A stretch of 64,000 nt of DNA from Candidatus Rifleibacteriota bacterium (GTDB lineage Bacteria > Muiribacteriota > Ozemobacteria > Ozemobacterales > Ozemobacteraceae). The DNA lies in assembly GCA_024710355.1 (NCBI GenBank), contig JANJUX010000004.1:1-64000 (forward strand), given 5' to 3'. The notes under the pieces are model-generated. The model made no database searches, had not been told where the DNA came from, and worked only from the letters and a program-made list of their open reading frames with translations. Made by a program: the position numbers and the translations under genes. Position 1 is the first letter of the stretch. Each line of letters opens with the position of its first letter. Below, in pieces: positions 9,200-17,273 of the stretch.

Positions 9200-10408
9200 A
9201 TGCAGGCAACACCCCGTGGTATCAGACCGCATATCGCTATTTTCGGTCGCCGCAATGTCGGAAAATCTTCGTTGATAAACGCGCTTACCGATCAGGAAAT
9301 CGCTCTGGTTTCTTCTACGGCGGGCACTACCGCTGACCCGGTTTATAAAAACATCGAGCTGCTCCCGTTTGGCCCGGTTGTGCTTATTGATACGGCCGGC
9401 CTGGATGACGTCGGTGAACTCGGAAAACTTAGAGTCGAAGCCAGTCTGAAGGTCATGAAGAAGACCGACCTGGCACTGTTTGTACTTGAGCCAGAAGACC
9501 ATCTGCATGAATCAGAAAAAGAAATGCTCGCGATGCTGAAAAAGCAGAAGGTGCCGTTTCTGGTGCTTGTAAATAAATGCGAAACCGCAGCCATAGCGGA
9601 GACCCTTCGCGATGAAGTGACTGCCATTGCCGGCTGCGAAATCATTGCCGTGAGCACCAGAACCGGTGCGGGCCTTCAGCAGCTGCGCATGGAAAAAATG
9701 CAGGAAGGCTTGAAAGGCTTTGATTCGGGAGTGATCGTTGGCGATCTGATCAAGCCTCGGCAGGTGGTGATCCTGGTCACGCCCATTGATATTTCGGCGC
9801 CAAAAGGCCGTCTGATCCTGCCACAGGTTCAGACGCTGAGAGACCTGCTCGACGCCGACGCCATAACTCTGGTTGTCAAAGAAACGGAACTCAAAGCGGC
9901 TATTGCGGCTTTAAAAGAACCACCGGTTCTTGTTGTCACCGATTCGCAGGTGTTTTTTAAAGTTGCCGCAGATGTGCCCGAAGGCGTGCCTTTTACCAGC
10001 TTCTCGGTTCTTTTTGCCCGTTACAAAGGCGATCTGCAGGCCTATGTCGCCGGCGTTAAGGCTCTGCAGAAAAAGGGGGCAGGTGCCCGCATTTTGATTG
10101 CCGAATCATGTACGCACCATCAGATGGAAGACGACATCGGGAGGGTTAAACTTCCGAAATGGCTGCGTCAGAAATATGGTGAAAGCCTGCAGTTCGCATT
10201 CTGTCAGGGTGTAAGTTTTCCTGAAGATCTGAAAAATTACGATCTGGTGGTGCAGTGTGGCGGCTGCATGACCAACCGACGCGAGATTCTGGCACGTATC
10301 GATGCCTGCCGGGCGGCCGGCGTGCCGATTACCAACTATGGCATTTTGATCGGACATCTGCACGGGGTTCTCGAAAAAGCCATTCAGCCGTTTGGTTTAA
10401 CGCTGTAA
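9200..10408 (+). CDS. hydF: [FeFe]-hydrogenase H-cluster maturation GTPase HydF
   Basis: A 402-residue scaffold protein that assembles the 2Fe subcluster and delivers it to [FeFe]-hydrogenase. GTPase motifs: GRRNVGKS (16-23), DTAG (64-67) and NKC (125-127). The C-terminal iron-sulfur ligands are C304 and H306 (ESCTHH) and C353/C356 (QCGGC), the HydF signature. Length matches the family. No hydE, hydG or hydrogenase subunit lies in this window, so the maturation genes are dispersed. It has its own promoter and a bidirectional terminator. Its presence implies H2 metabolism and an anaerobic lifestyle. Confidence 0.95.
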   Translation: MQATPRGIRPHIAIFGRRNVGKSSLINALTDQEIALVSSTAGTTADPVYKNIELLPFGPVVLIDTAGLDDVGELGKLRVEASLKVMKKTDLALFVLEPEDHLHESEKEMLAMLKKQKVPFLVLVNKCETAAIAETLRDEVTAIAGCEIIAVSTRTGAGLQQLRMEKMQEGLKGFDSGVIVGDLIKPRQVVILVTPIDISAPKGRLILPQVQTLRDLLDADAITLVVKETELKAAIAALKEPPVLVVTDSQVFFKVAADVPEGVPFTSFSVLFARYKGDLQAYVAGVKALQKKGAGARILIAESCTHHQMEDDIGRVKLPKWLRQKYGESLQFAFCQGVSFPEDLKNYDLVVQCGGCMTNRREILARIDACRAAGVPITNYGILIGHLHGVLEKAIQPFGLTL

Positions 10409-10411
10409 AAC

Positions 10412-10448
10412 AACAGGCCCGACCGTCAAATGGCCGGGCCTGTTTTAT
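10412..10448. terminator. Bidirectional terminator between hydF and fabH
   Basis: A perfect 10-bp inverted repeat (AACAGGCCCG at 10412-10421, CGGGCCTGTT at 10435-10444) lies four bases past the hydF stop, between two convergent genes. Its base runs into a T-rich stretch on the plus strand and AAAACAACA on the other side, so it can serve both. Confidence 0.7.
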
Positions 10449-10462
10449 AACGGCTGATTTTG

Positions 10463-11476
10463 TCAGACCTTCGGGGTGGTATAGCTGCCCCATCGCACGG
10501 CCATGGTGCCATAGGTAAGGCCGCCGCCGAAGCCGACGAACAGAACCAGATCGCCCGGTTTTATGCGCCCTTCCTGGAGTGCTTCATGCAGTGCCAGCGG
10601 AATCGATGCTGCCACCGTGTTGCCATAGCGCTGAATATTGAAATAAAACTTGTCTAGCGGGCAGTTGAAGCGCTTGGCGGCTGACTCGAGAATGCGTATA
10701 TTTGCCTGGTGCGGCACAATCAGAGCGACGTCATCGAGAGTGATGCCGTTGCGCTGCAGGCATTCTTCGATCATATCGCCGATGATCTTGGTCGAAAACT
10801 TGAAGACTTCTTTGCCGTTGATAACAAGATAATGCTCACGGTTCTGGATGGCTTCGACAGTCGGGCGCTTTGCTGAGCCGCCATTGGGGATCATAATGTA
10901 TTCGCCGCCGCTGCCGATGGCTCCAAGAAGAAAGTCAAAAGCGCCCTCGTCGCCTGTGGCCGGCGAATAAACGGTGGCGCCGACGCCGTCGCCGAACAGC
11001 ACGCATGAATTGCGGTCGGTAAAGTCGAGAATACGGGTGGTTACATCGCCGCCAACCACCAGTACATTGTTGAAAACGCCGGTGGCAATAAACTGGCAGG
11101 CGACGGAAGAGGCGTAGACAAAGCCGGTGCAGGCGGCCTGCAGGTCAAAGGCTGCGGCCCTGGTGCAGCCCAGCTTGTCCTGCAGCAGGCAGGCAGTTGC
11201 AGGCACCTGATAATCAGGTGTAAAGGTTGCATAAATGATCAGGTCTATATCTTCAGGTTTCAGACCGGCATTTTCAATGGCCTGATGGCAGGCTGGAATC
11301 GACAGCTCAAGAAGCGTCTGACCATCTGGAATCTGACGACGTTCTTTGATGCCGGTGCGGGTGAAAATCCATTCATCCGAGGTTTCAACAATTTTTTCGA
11401 GGTCAAAATTGGTTACGACCTTGTCTGGCAGGCTGATTCCGGTGCCTGAGATCACAGCTTTTCTAAGTGCTTTCAT
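10463..11476 (-). CDS. fabH: 3-oxoacyl-ACP synthase III (KAS III)
   Basis: A 337-residue thiolase-fold enzyme that condenses acetyl-CoA or another acyl-CoA with malonyl-ACP to start fatty acid synthesis. The full triad is present: C116 in AACTGF, H256 in PHQAN and N286 in YGNTVAASIP. The glycine-rich C terminus GFGGGLTYG is typical. AAGGAG precedes the ATG and a strong promoter lies upstream. It is monocistronic, outside any fab cluster, so it could also be a KAS III-like enzyme for a branched or specialised primer. Confidence 0.94.
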   Translation of the reverse strand: MKALRKAVISGTGISLPDKVVTNFDLEKIVETSDEWIFTRTGIKERRQIPDGQTLLELSIPACHQAIENAGLKPEDIDLIIYATFTPDYQVPATACLLQDKLGCTRAAAFDLQAACTGFVYASSVACQFIATGVFNNVLVVGGDVTTRILDFTDRNSCVLFGDGVGATVYSPATGDEGAFDFLLGAIGSGGEYIMIPNGGSAKRPTVEAIQNREHYLVINGKEVFKFSTKIIGDMIEECLQRNGITLDDVALIVPHQANIRILESAAKRFNCPLDKFYFNIQRYGNTVAASIPLALHEALQEGRIKPGDLVLFVGFGGGLTYGTMAVRWGSYTTPKV

Positions 11477-11505
11477 GTGACTCCTTAAGGTGCTGAAGCT
11501 GCGAA

Positions 11506-11534
11506 ATAATACTTTATATATCCGCCCAAGTCAA
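11506..11534 (-). promoter_or_regulatory. fabH promoter
   Basis: On the minus strand, TTGACT (11529-11534), a 17-base spacer and TATTAT (11506-11511) give a near-consensus promoter about 30 bases before the fabH ATG. Confidence 0.6.
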
Positions 11535-11957
11535 GAAGGGTTAAACTGAGGCTGACGCATGATGCTCACGGACTCATAATTCATGCCGGTAAGATGCAGG
11601 CCCCCCTGCGTCGCTGTAACGCTTTGCATCGTGGCAGGTCAGAAGGCTGACGCCAAAGTCATTACTGTAGGCGGTTTTAAAAGAAATTGGACTAATCTCT
11701 GGCATGGGCATATAATTAAATTTCAGATAAAAAAAGAACCGGTAACCAAAAGGTGTACCGGCCTGAAAAATAAGGAGGCAAACAAATCCACAGCCCCTTT
11801 CGTCATGGTTTGATGTTTTCTTAACCGAAAAAAACTTTTTTGTGAAACACTGCGTGTTACTTTTGCGTATTGCTATATAGAAAGACAATCCGCCGACCTG
11901 GTCGGTGCTTTGCCAGAGACCAGTGAATGGTCGAGGAACAAAAAATCGGAGGGAACT
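11535..11957. other. Long structured intergenic region, no gene found
   Basis: This stretch lies between divergent fabH and the exported-protein gene at 11958. No reading frame in it looks coding. It holds a direct repeat GGCTGACGC (11550-11558 and 11645-11653), a possible hairpin (GATGCAGG paired with CCTGCGTC around 11593-11612) that competes with a GATGCA/TGCATC pairing ending near 11630, and a plus-strand promoter candidate TTGGAC-18-TATAAT (11687-11716). Nearer the gene are two small hairpins (CCGACC/GGTCGG near 11893-11906 and GACCA/TGGTC near 11919-11933) and TATATA at 11874-11879. A long, folded leader or a small RNA is plausible, but I could not match a known riboswitch. Confidence 0.35.
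11729..11761 (-). terminator. Minus-strand terminator-like hairpin
   Basis: Read on the minus strand, CCGGTA-C-ACC, a TTTT loop and GGT-TACCGG form a 9-bp stem with one bulge (11739-11761), followed by a seven-T tract (11729-11735). It would stop minus-strand transcription heading toward fabH, yet no minus-strand gene lies upstream of it. It may block antisense transcription or end a small RNA. Confidence 0.4.
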
Positions 11958-13274
11958 ATGAAAAAACTTACCGGATTTCTGATGGTCGTTGCGATCCTTT
12001 TTTCTTTTGCGGTGATGATTACCGCCGAAGAACCGGCTGATGAGGCTGCAAGCACCACAACCGATGTTTCTGCTGCGCCTGAGGCGGCACCTATTCCTGA
12101 TAATGCCGATATGACTCTTGGTATGACCGAAAGCAAAGACGTCATGCCGGCGACTTTCCGCGGTGGTGACCCTGACAGCAGCCTGGTTCACTGCCTTGAA
12201 GACGTCTATTACGAAAAACAGGAACATTCTCTTATTTATAAAGAAGACGCCGGCGAACTCGCTGAAGGCGCCAAATTCGAATCTGACCCCAACATCACCT
12301 GGGATACCAAAGTAAAAGATGCTGATGGCAACTGGAAAACCCTCACCTCTGCCAACACCAATATGGCTGCTGACGGCGGCAAGTTTTTCGCTCCGGGCGA
12401 ATATCAGATTGGTAACAGCGGCGCCCGCCAGGTTGGCGGCAGTTCTGGTGCCGATAATGAAGCTATTGGAGAAGGCACAGACCCGACCAACGAAGCCGGC
12501 GGCGAAGGCAATACCGACACTGCTCTCGTCGGCGAAGACGGCAAAACCGAAGCTGATGCCAAAACCGTAACTGCTCAGCAGTCTATGGGCGTTCAGGTGC
12601 ATGATGTAACTTCACCCGACCTCTGGGTTGCTTTCCAGGAAGGCGCTGGCAGTGTTGACATGGCCGCGACTGAGCAGGAACTCAAGAGCAAGATGATGGA
12701 AAAAATCATTTCTACTCTTGGCCGGCCGTTCTCGACCAATGCCGAAGATTATGAAGAAGCCAGCTACATGTTCGTTGACGAAGGCGCAGATGGCGAACGC
12801 GACAAGGAGCCTTTCGAAAAGACTGCCAGACTTTCTGTTGCCGGTGCTCTGTTCAATGATCGTGGCGCCCCGAAGTTTGAAACCAAGACAGTTGAATCAA
12901 AAACTCTCGATGAAGAAAGCATGACCCGCCAGGTACATGTTTCCGGTGGCGAAAAGAGCGCCCTCAAAGGCGTTTTCGTCAGACGCAATGTGCCGTTCAT
13001 CTTTGCTGCCATGGCAGTTGACAACGGAGATCATCGCGCCAAAGCCGGCGAAGTTGCCTGCCGCATCGAAAAAGCTGACGGCACTGAAGTTGAAAAAGAT
13101 GGTAACAGCTATCTGTTCCGTGTGCCGAATTTCCCCCGCGATAACTACGAAGATCAGCCCGAATATTTCTTCGTTGCCAAGGGCAGCGACAAGGCCGGTA
13201 ACCTGACCACCATCAGAACACCCCTCTATGTCGTAAACACTCAGGCTGCCTTTGAAGGCGGAAGAAATCAGTAA
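11958..13274 (+). CDS. Exported protein of unknown function, family A
   Basis: A 438-residue protein with a signal peptide (MKKLTGFLMVVAILFSFAVMITA) and GGAGG before the ATG. The mature part is acidic, with a Gly/Glu/Asp-rich low-complexity stretch near residues 155-200. I do not recognise a family. It shares a set of short motifs in the same order with its downstream neighbour: ITW/ISW, HDVTSPDLWV/LDITPPLCGL, AGALFN/SGALFN and DKAGNLTT/DVAGNRQV near the end. The two are therefore probably distant paralogues with an Ig-like or similar beta domain. Codon bias suggests strong expression. The next gene starts 12 bases on. Confidence 0.7.
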   Translation: MKKLTGFLMVVAILFSFAVMITAEEPADEAASTTTDVSAAPEAAPIPDNADMTLGMTESKDVMPATFRGGDPDSSLVHCLEDVYYEKQEHSLIYKEDAGELAEGAKFESDPNITWDTKVKDADGNWKTLTSANTNMAADGGKFFAPGEYQIGNSGARQVGGSSGADNEAIGEGTDPTNEAGGEGNTDTALVGEDGKTEADAKTVTAQQSMGVQVHDVTSPDLWVAFQEGAGSVDMAATEQELKSKMMEKIISTLGRPFSTNAEDYEEASYMFVDEGADGERDKEPFEKTARLSVAGALFNDRGAPKFETKTVESKTLDEESMTRQVHVSGGEKSALKGVFVRRNVPFIFAAMAVDNGDHRAKAGEVACRIEKADGTEVEKDGNSYLFRVPNFPRDNYEDQPEYFFVAKGSDKAGNLTTIRTPLYVVNTQAAFEGGRNQ

Positions 13275-13286
13275 AACAAAGCAGTC

Positions 13287-14300
13287 ATGAAAAGAATACT
13301 TACAGGTTTATTCACTGCAGTTGTCGTAATCTCTTCGATGGTATCTGCCCAGGAGCCCCAGGCCGGGGCTCCTGCCAACCTCGAAAAGACTCCCTGGCTC
13401 AAGGGCGTGCAGATAAGCCCTTACCCGGTCGATATCAGCCCGGTAATTCCGTTGAAGATATATGCCGAAAATGGCGAAGCGATACCTGCGACCCTCACAG
13501 AAGACGTTCCTCTGACGCTGGTTGCCGATACAACCATTTTCGAAGAAGCTCCTCCGGTCGAGTACAAGGGGCAGCAGATTCCAAACCCCCGCTGGGAAGA
13601 AAACCCCGCGATTTCATGGTTTTTCATCGACTGGGAAAAGAATAAAAATTACATGGCATCTGTCAGTGAGCCTCTCGCTGCCAATCAGATGGTCATTATT
13701 CCGACGACACCCACCGGCAAGGGCGCCATTACCTGCCATATCGCCCGGCGCATGCGTTACGATCTGCCCGAACCCGGGCGCAGCAAGGGTACCTTTGCCA
13801 ATTCAAGCGGTGCCAAAGATGTGAGAGTTCTCGATATTACGCCTCCCCTCTGCGGTCTCGAAATTTCGGTCGAAAATGGTGGCTCCGGTGCCTGCTGGCC
13901 GGTAGAAAATCCGCCTGACAAGTATCCGCTGCCCAAACAGGCCGACGTCTATCTCAGCGGCGCGCTCTTCAACGCCAACGATCAGGATATATTGCTGCAG
14001 GGGCTTGAGCTCGGCAACAACATGGTTGTCGCGGCCGACCAGGCTGCGCTGCAAGTTTCCGCCAACGATAAGCTTTCTGTAAAAGTTATCGGCGGCGACA
14101 ACTACAAGCTTGATAACAGCAAGCTTAAATTCGGGCTCTGCAACGGTGCCGGTGGTGAGCCCGCTCCAGTGGGGCCGGTTAACGCCGACGTGATCGATCT
14201 GAGTAAGCTGAAGCTTCCCGAAGCTCTGCATCTGTATCTTGATGCAACTGATGTTGCAGGTAATCGTCAGGTAATGTTTATTCCCGTTATCGTTAAATAA
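13287..14300 (+). CDS. Exported protein of unknown function, family A paralogue
   Basis: A 337-residue protein with a signal peptide ending near SMVSA. It shares order-conserved motifs with the preceding protein (ISW, LDITPP, SGALFN, DVAGN), so the pair probably arose by duplication and may form a complex. The mature sequence is proline-rich at the start and rich in beta-forming residues. It closes the two-gene operon, with a strong terminator 20 bases past the stop. The pseudopilin cluster follows, so a role with an extracellular filament or secretion system is possible but rests only on position. Confidence 0.68.
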   Translation: MKRILTGLFTAVVVISSMVSAQEPQAGAPANLEKTPWLKGVQISPYPVDISPVIPLKIYAENGEAIPATLTEDVPLTLVADTTIFEEAPPVEYKGQQIPNPRWEENPAISWFFIDWEKNKNYMASVSEPLAANQMVIIPTTPTGKGAITCHIARRMRYDLPEPGRSKGTFANSSGAKDVRVLDITPPLCGLEISVENGGSGACWPVENPPDKYPLPKQADVYLSGALFNANDQDILLQGLELGNNMVVAADQAALQVSANDKLSVKVIGGDNYKLDNSKLKFGLCNGAGGEPAPVGPVNADVIDLSKLKLPEALHLYLDATDVAGNRQVMFIPVIVK

Positions 14301-14319
14301 CCTGCATCAGCACGTCAGA

Positions 14320-14350
14320 AGCCGGGGGAAACAGCTCTCCCGGCTTTTTT
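14320..14350 (+). terminator. Rho-independent terminator
   Basis: AGCCGGG (14320-14326) and CCCGGCT (14339-14345) form a GC stem followed by a run of T residues. It separates the exported-protein pair from the pseudopilin cluster. Confidence 0.8.
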
Positions 14351-14403
14351 ATTTGCTGAGTTTTTGCTGGTAATATGCTATTCTGTATTTCAGAGAGAAC
14401 GCA

Positions 14404-15054
14404 ATGTACAGAAATCGCAACAGACAGGGCATCACGTTTGTCGAGGTCATTCTGGCCTTTCTAATTCTTGGCGTCATTTTTCTGCCGATCTTTTTCTTTT
14501 TGACCGGCGCTGTCAAGGATACCGAAAGGTTTTATACCGAAACTACGGCCATTTCGCGAGCCAAGTTCATCATGGACTCGATGATGTTTCAGATTCCATG
14601 GTGGGCGATAAAAGACGGCAACCCTTGTGGCTTTACGTCTTATAACAGCGTCTCAAAAAAGACGGTGGCCGGTGTGAGTTCACTGGTCAAGCGGGCAGTT
14701 CCGAAAATGTTCGGCGATGGCTGCACAACCGGCAACCCTGAAGAATTCAAGGGCGACGGTCTGTTCGTCTGCCGCAAGGGCTTTCAGTATCGGGCCCGGG
14801 CCAAGGTTGTCGATCTTGATTATGATTCGACGTCGGCCAATCCGGTGGTGTTCAGTATTCCCATTCCCGGGTCTCCCAACCGGCATGAATTTCAGATAAA
14901 TCAGCTTGTCAGCAAACGTGACGACAAATTTAACCTGATCAAAAAAATTGTTGTTCAGGTTAAATGGTCTAATGCCAAAAATAAAGATCCCGATTCTGAT
15001 CCGCTGGCCAGAAGCATTTTTCTGGTCGGTTTCAAATCTGACCTGGAAGGCTGA
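14404..15054 (+). CDS. Type IV pilin-like protein (pseudopilin)
   Basis: A 216-residue protein with a prepilin leader and N-methylation motif: basic leader MYRNRNRQ, then G-ITFVEVILAFLILG, with the conserved Glu at +5 and a hydrophobic helix continuing to about residue 36. Prepilin peptidase should cleave after G9. The rest is a globular domain without a match I know. It starts a three-gene cluster of filament components (GspI/GspJ/GspK-like). The start has GAGAG upstream and the downstream gene begins four bases after the stop. Confidence 0.82.
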   Translation: MYRNRNRQGITFVEVILAFLILGVIFLPIFFFLTGAVKDTERFYTETTAISRAKFIMDSMMFQIPWWAIKDGNPCGFTSYNSVSKKTVAGVSSLVKRAVPKMFGDGCTTGNPEEFKGDGLFVCRKGFQYRARAKVVDLDYDSTSANPVVFSIPIPGSPNRHEFQINQLVSKRDDKFNLIKKIVVQVKWSNAKNKDPDSDPLARSIFLVGFKSDLEG

Positions 15055-15058
15055 AAAA

Positions 15059-15595
15059 ATGAAAAACAGACGTGGTGTGGCTATAGTTGTTGTGCTGTTT
15101 TTCGCTTTTTCCATAGCGATTATTCTGTTTTTTATGGCCAGCTCGAACACCAACCTGGCCTATCAGAATAAGCAGACACTTTATCAGATGCAGGCATATT
15201 ATCTTGCCCATTCGGGTATGCAGCATGCCAAGCTGCAACTACGGATGCTGCCAAAAGAAACCTACGAGTTTTTTGCTAAAAGTGGTACCGGTAACCCTTA
15301 TGCCGACATTGATTCAACTAACTACCCACCGACGGCGATGGGAGTTTTCAGTAAGAACAATGCCGGTTACGACCTTTTCAAGCCGAACAAGGCACCAGAT
15401 GAAAAGTTTCCCTATGGCGGCCGCTATTTTGTCGAAAAACTCGAGCTGCTTGGTTCTCACGACCGCATGAAAATGGTTCAGGATGGTTACCGCGTTGTCG
15501 TTAAGGCAAGTGTCGACGGTGGTCGCGGCAAGACTTTCGAAGAAGAAATCAATGAAGAGTTGATAGTGTCGCGCTTTACCGGAGGCATCAAATGA
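15059..15595 (+). CDS. PilX/GspK-like pseudopilin
   Basis: A 178-residue protein with short basic leader MKNRR, then G-VAIVVVLFFAFSIAIILFFMASS and a YLAHSGMQHAKL segment near residue 45, the pattern of PilX/GspK N-terminal domains. These minor pilins lack the +5 glutamate, as here (G-VAIVV). They prime or cap pilus assembly. The ATG at 15059 is four bases past the previous stop; its own stop overlaps the next start (ATGA at 15592). Confidence 0.75.
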   Translation: MKNRRGVAIVVVLFFAFSIAIILFFMASSNTNLAYQNKQTLYQMQAYYLAHSGMQHAKLQLRMLPKETYEFFAKSGTGNPYADIDSTNYPPTAMGVFSKNNAGYDLFKPNKAPDEKFPYGGRYFVEKLELLGSHDRMKMVQDGYRVVVKASVDGGRGKTFEEEINEELIVSRFTGGIK

Positions 15596-16635
15596 AAAGA
15601 ACCCTTCGGTGCGGTGTTACGCTTATAGAAGTAATGATCGCGGTTATTCTGCTCAGTCTGCTGTTTGCCTCAGCTAACAGCGTCATGACATATTCGCGGC
15701 GCGAAACCGAAAAGGGCTTCTGGATTCAGCAGGCAATCACACAGCTGCGCAATGCCACCCGTGCCATTTCCATGAAGATGAAGCAGACGTCATACCCCTC
15801 GACTCTTATCAGAACAGCCACTGGCGACGAAAAGGTCATTTCTTTCAAAGAAAAGCGCGAGTATGACGCCAGCGGTCGTTTGCGCAAGCTCGACATCAAC
15901 CCGAGCGACGCCTATGAGATGCGCTCGGTAATCAGCGGCTCAGGGGCACTGATCCCTTCTTTTAACGAGCAGATGATCATGTATTTCCCTGTTTGTGAGC
16001 CTGAACGCGATTATGATACCGGCTACACCCCCGGCAAAATCACCTGGGTATGTCTGGTGCTCAAACCGGCCAAGGATTACCGCTATACCGGCCTGGGCAG
16101 TCTGCACATGATCGAGCACGAAGAAGAATACGATACGCGCAGTAGCGTGTTGAAGCGCGCTTTTGGTCTGAACCGCACTTTTGAGAAAAGTATTCCGATC
16201 GTCAGAGACAAGGAACTGGTTACCGACGTGCGTGAAATCGAGGTTGATTTTTATGACATCGATGAATTGAAAGGTGTTTATGTCACCAAATCCGGTGAAA
16301 GGCCAGATGATGTGACGGTCAAGCGCACGCTGATCTCGATGAGTATCGCCTGTTGCCACCCGAAAGACAGAAAAATCTGGATGAGCGACCAGTGTTCTGT
16401 TATCAACAATGTCGAGCTGGTTGAAATGCCTGCTCCTCCAGCCATGAAACTGGTCAAAGTTTTGTCGATCGGCCCGGGTGGCTCGGCCCAGGTCATGGTC
16501 AACGGGGCTATGCAGACGGTAAATGTTGGCAGCATGTTGAATTCATATAAAGTTAAAGAAATTCACGTCGATGCATTGCTGCTGCTTGACCCTGCGACCG
16601 GCAACGAATCGTTTCTTTATCGGCTTGATGAATAA
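15592..16635 (+). CDS. GspJ-like pseudopilin with an extra C-terminal beta domain
   Basis: A 347-residue protein with leader MKRTLRC, then G-VTLIEVMIAVILLSLLFAS, the canonical prepilin helix with Glu at +5. The middle (about residues 30-280) resembles long minor pseudopilins of the J/PilW type. The last ~60 residues (VLSIGPGGSAQVMVNG, VNVGSMLNSYKVKEI, DALLLLDPATG) look like the small beta domain of PilP or the GspC homology region, which normally belongs to a separate inner-membrane protein. This would be an unusual fusion. Translation is coupled to the upstream gene by ATGA. Confidence 0.75.
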   Translation: MKRTLRCGVTLIEVMIAVILLSLLFASANSVMTYSRRETEKGFWIQQAITQLRNATRAISMKMKQTSYPSTLIRTATGDEKVISFKEKREYDASGRLRKLDINPSDAYEMRSVISGSGALIPSFNEQMIMYFPVCEPERDYDTGYTPGKITWVCLVLKPAKDYRYTGLGSLHMIEHEEEYDTRSSVLKRAFGLNRTFEKSIPIVRDKELVTDVREIEVDFYDIDELKGVYVTKSGERPDDVTVKRTLISMSIACCHPKDRKIWMSDQCSVINNVELVEMPAPPAMKLVKVLSIGPGGSAQVMVNGAMQTVNVGSMLNSYKVKEIHVDALLLLDPATGNESFLYRLDE

Positions 16636-16730
16636 GACCGGCATTGTCTGAAAAAAAAGTATTTTTTTGCTAACTAAAACCCCCCCCGTTGAACGATAGC
16701 TAACTGGAAATCTTTTTTCAGGGAAAGAAC

Positions 16731-17267
16731 ATGAAAGAAAAACGCTATTCGATCAGCCATGTACAGCAGATGATCAACATCAGTCCCGCAGAACTGCAGA
16801 AAATGCTGAAAAAGAATGCCAGAGTGCTGCATCTTTTTAAAGAAGAGAAAGAGAACGGCAAAAAAGAGGTTTTTCTCGACGAAGAATCGCTTCAGAAGCT
16901 GATTTTTATTAAACAGCTCGAAACTGGCGCTCAGCTCAATGGTAGCGAAGTCTGCGAAATGATTCGGGTGCCTGAAGTTGAAAGCCTCAAAACCTGCGCC
17001 TCTACAGAACGGCAGACCTGCGATCGTCTGATGCGTACTCTTGAGTCGGTTTCAGGAGAAGCTGAAGAGCTGAAACGCAAACTGCATGGCCTGATGATCA
17101 AGCATGATCACCTGATCAAGCAACTTAATGTTTCTCAGGCCAGAAACATCACTCTCGAAAAAGAAATCGGCATTCTGCGCAATCGCGAGGCCGCTTTGAT
17201 GGGCCAGTTGAGGCAGAACGCCGAAAACTTTCACGAAGAAGAGCTGGAAATCAGGTTGGTAAACTAA
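16731..17267 (+). CDS. MerR-like helix-turn-helix protein with coiled coil
   Basis: A 178-residue soluble protein. Residues 1-75 (YSISHVQQMINISPAELQKM, then a LDEESLQKLIFIKQLE segment) resemble a winged MerR-type DNA-binding fold with a hairpin wing. Residues 95-165 form a long charged coiled coil (heptads such as EELKRKLHGLMIKHDHLIKQL). No cysteine cluster or effector domain is visible. It may be a local regulator or a structural DNA-binding protein. GGGAAAG precedes the ATG. An eight-C run at 16680-16687 and two GCTAACT copies lie just upstream. Confidence 0.6.
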   Translation: MKEKRYSISHVQQMINISPAELQKMLKKNARVLHLFKEEKENGKKEVFLDEESLQKLIFIKQLETGAQLNGSEVCEMIRVPEVESLKTCASTERQTCDRLMRTLESVSGEAEELKRKLHGLMIKHDHLIKQLNVSQARNITLEKEIGILRNREAALMGQLRQNAENFHEEELEIRLVN

Positions 17268-17273
17268 CCCGCT

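Noticed and set aside
11640..11680. Resemblance of GACGCCAAAG...GTAGGCGG to a cyclic-di-GMP-I riboswitch core
   Set aside because: Only short words match; the three-helix arrangement and the conserved A-rich joints are not there.
11583..11813. Possible 76-codon plus-strand gene in the intergenic region
   Set aside because: No ribosome binding site, and the composition does not resemble a protein; the region looks structural or regulatory instead.
11574..12602. Open minus-strand frame of 342 codons opposite the exported protein at 11958
   Set aside because: It lies antisense to a codon-biased gene with a signal peptide and a good ribosome binding site, and its own translation shows no coherent domain.
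16680..16687. Run of eight C residues upstream of the MerR-like gene
   Set aside because: It could be a phase-variable tract, but it is short, outside a clear promoter element, and there is no evidence of variation.
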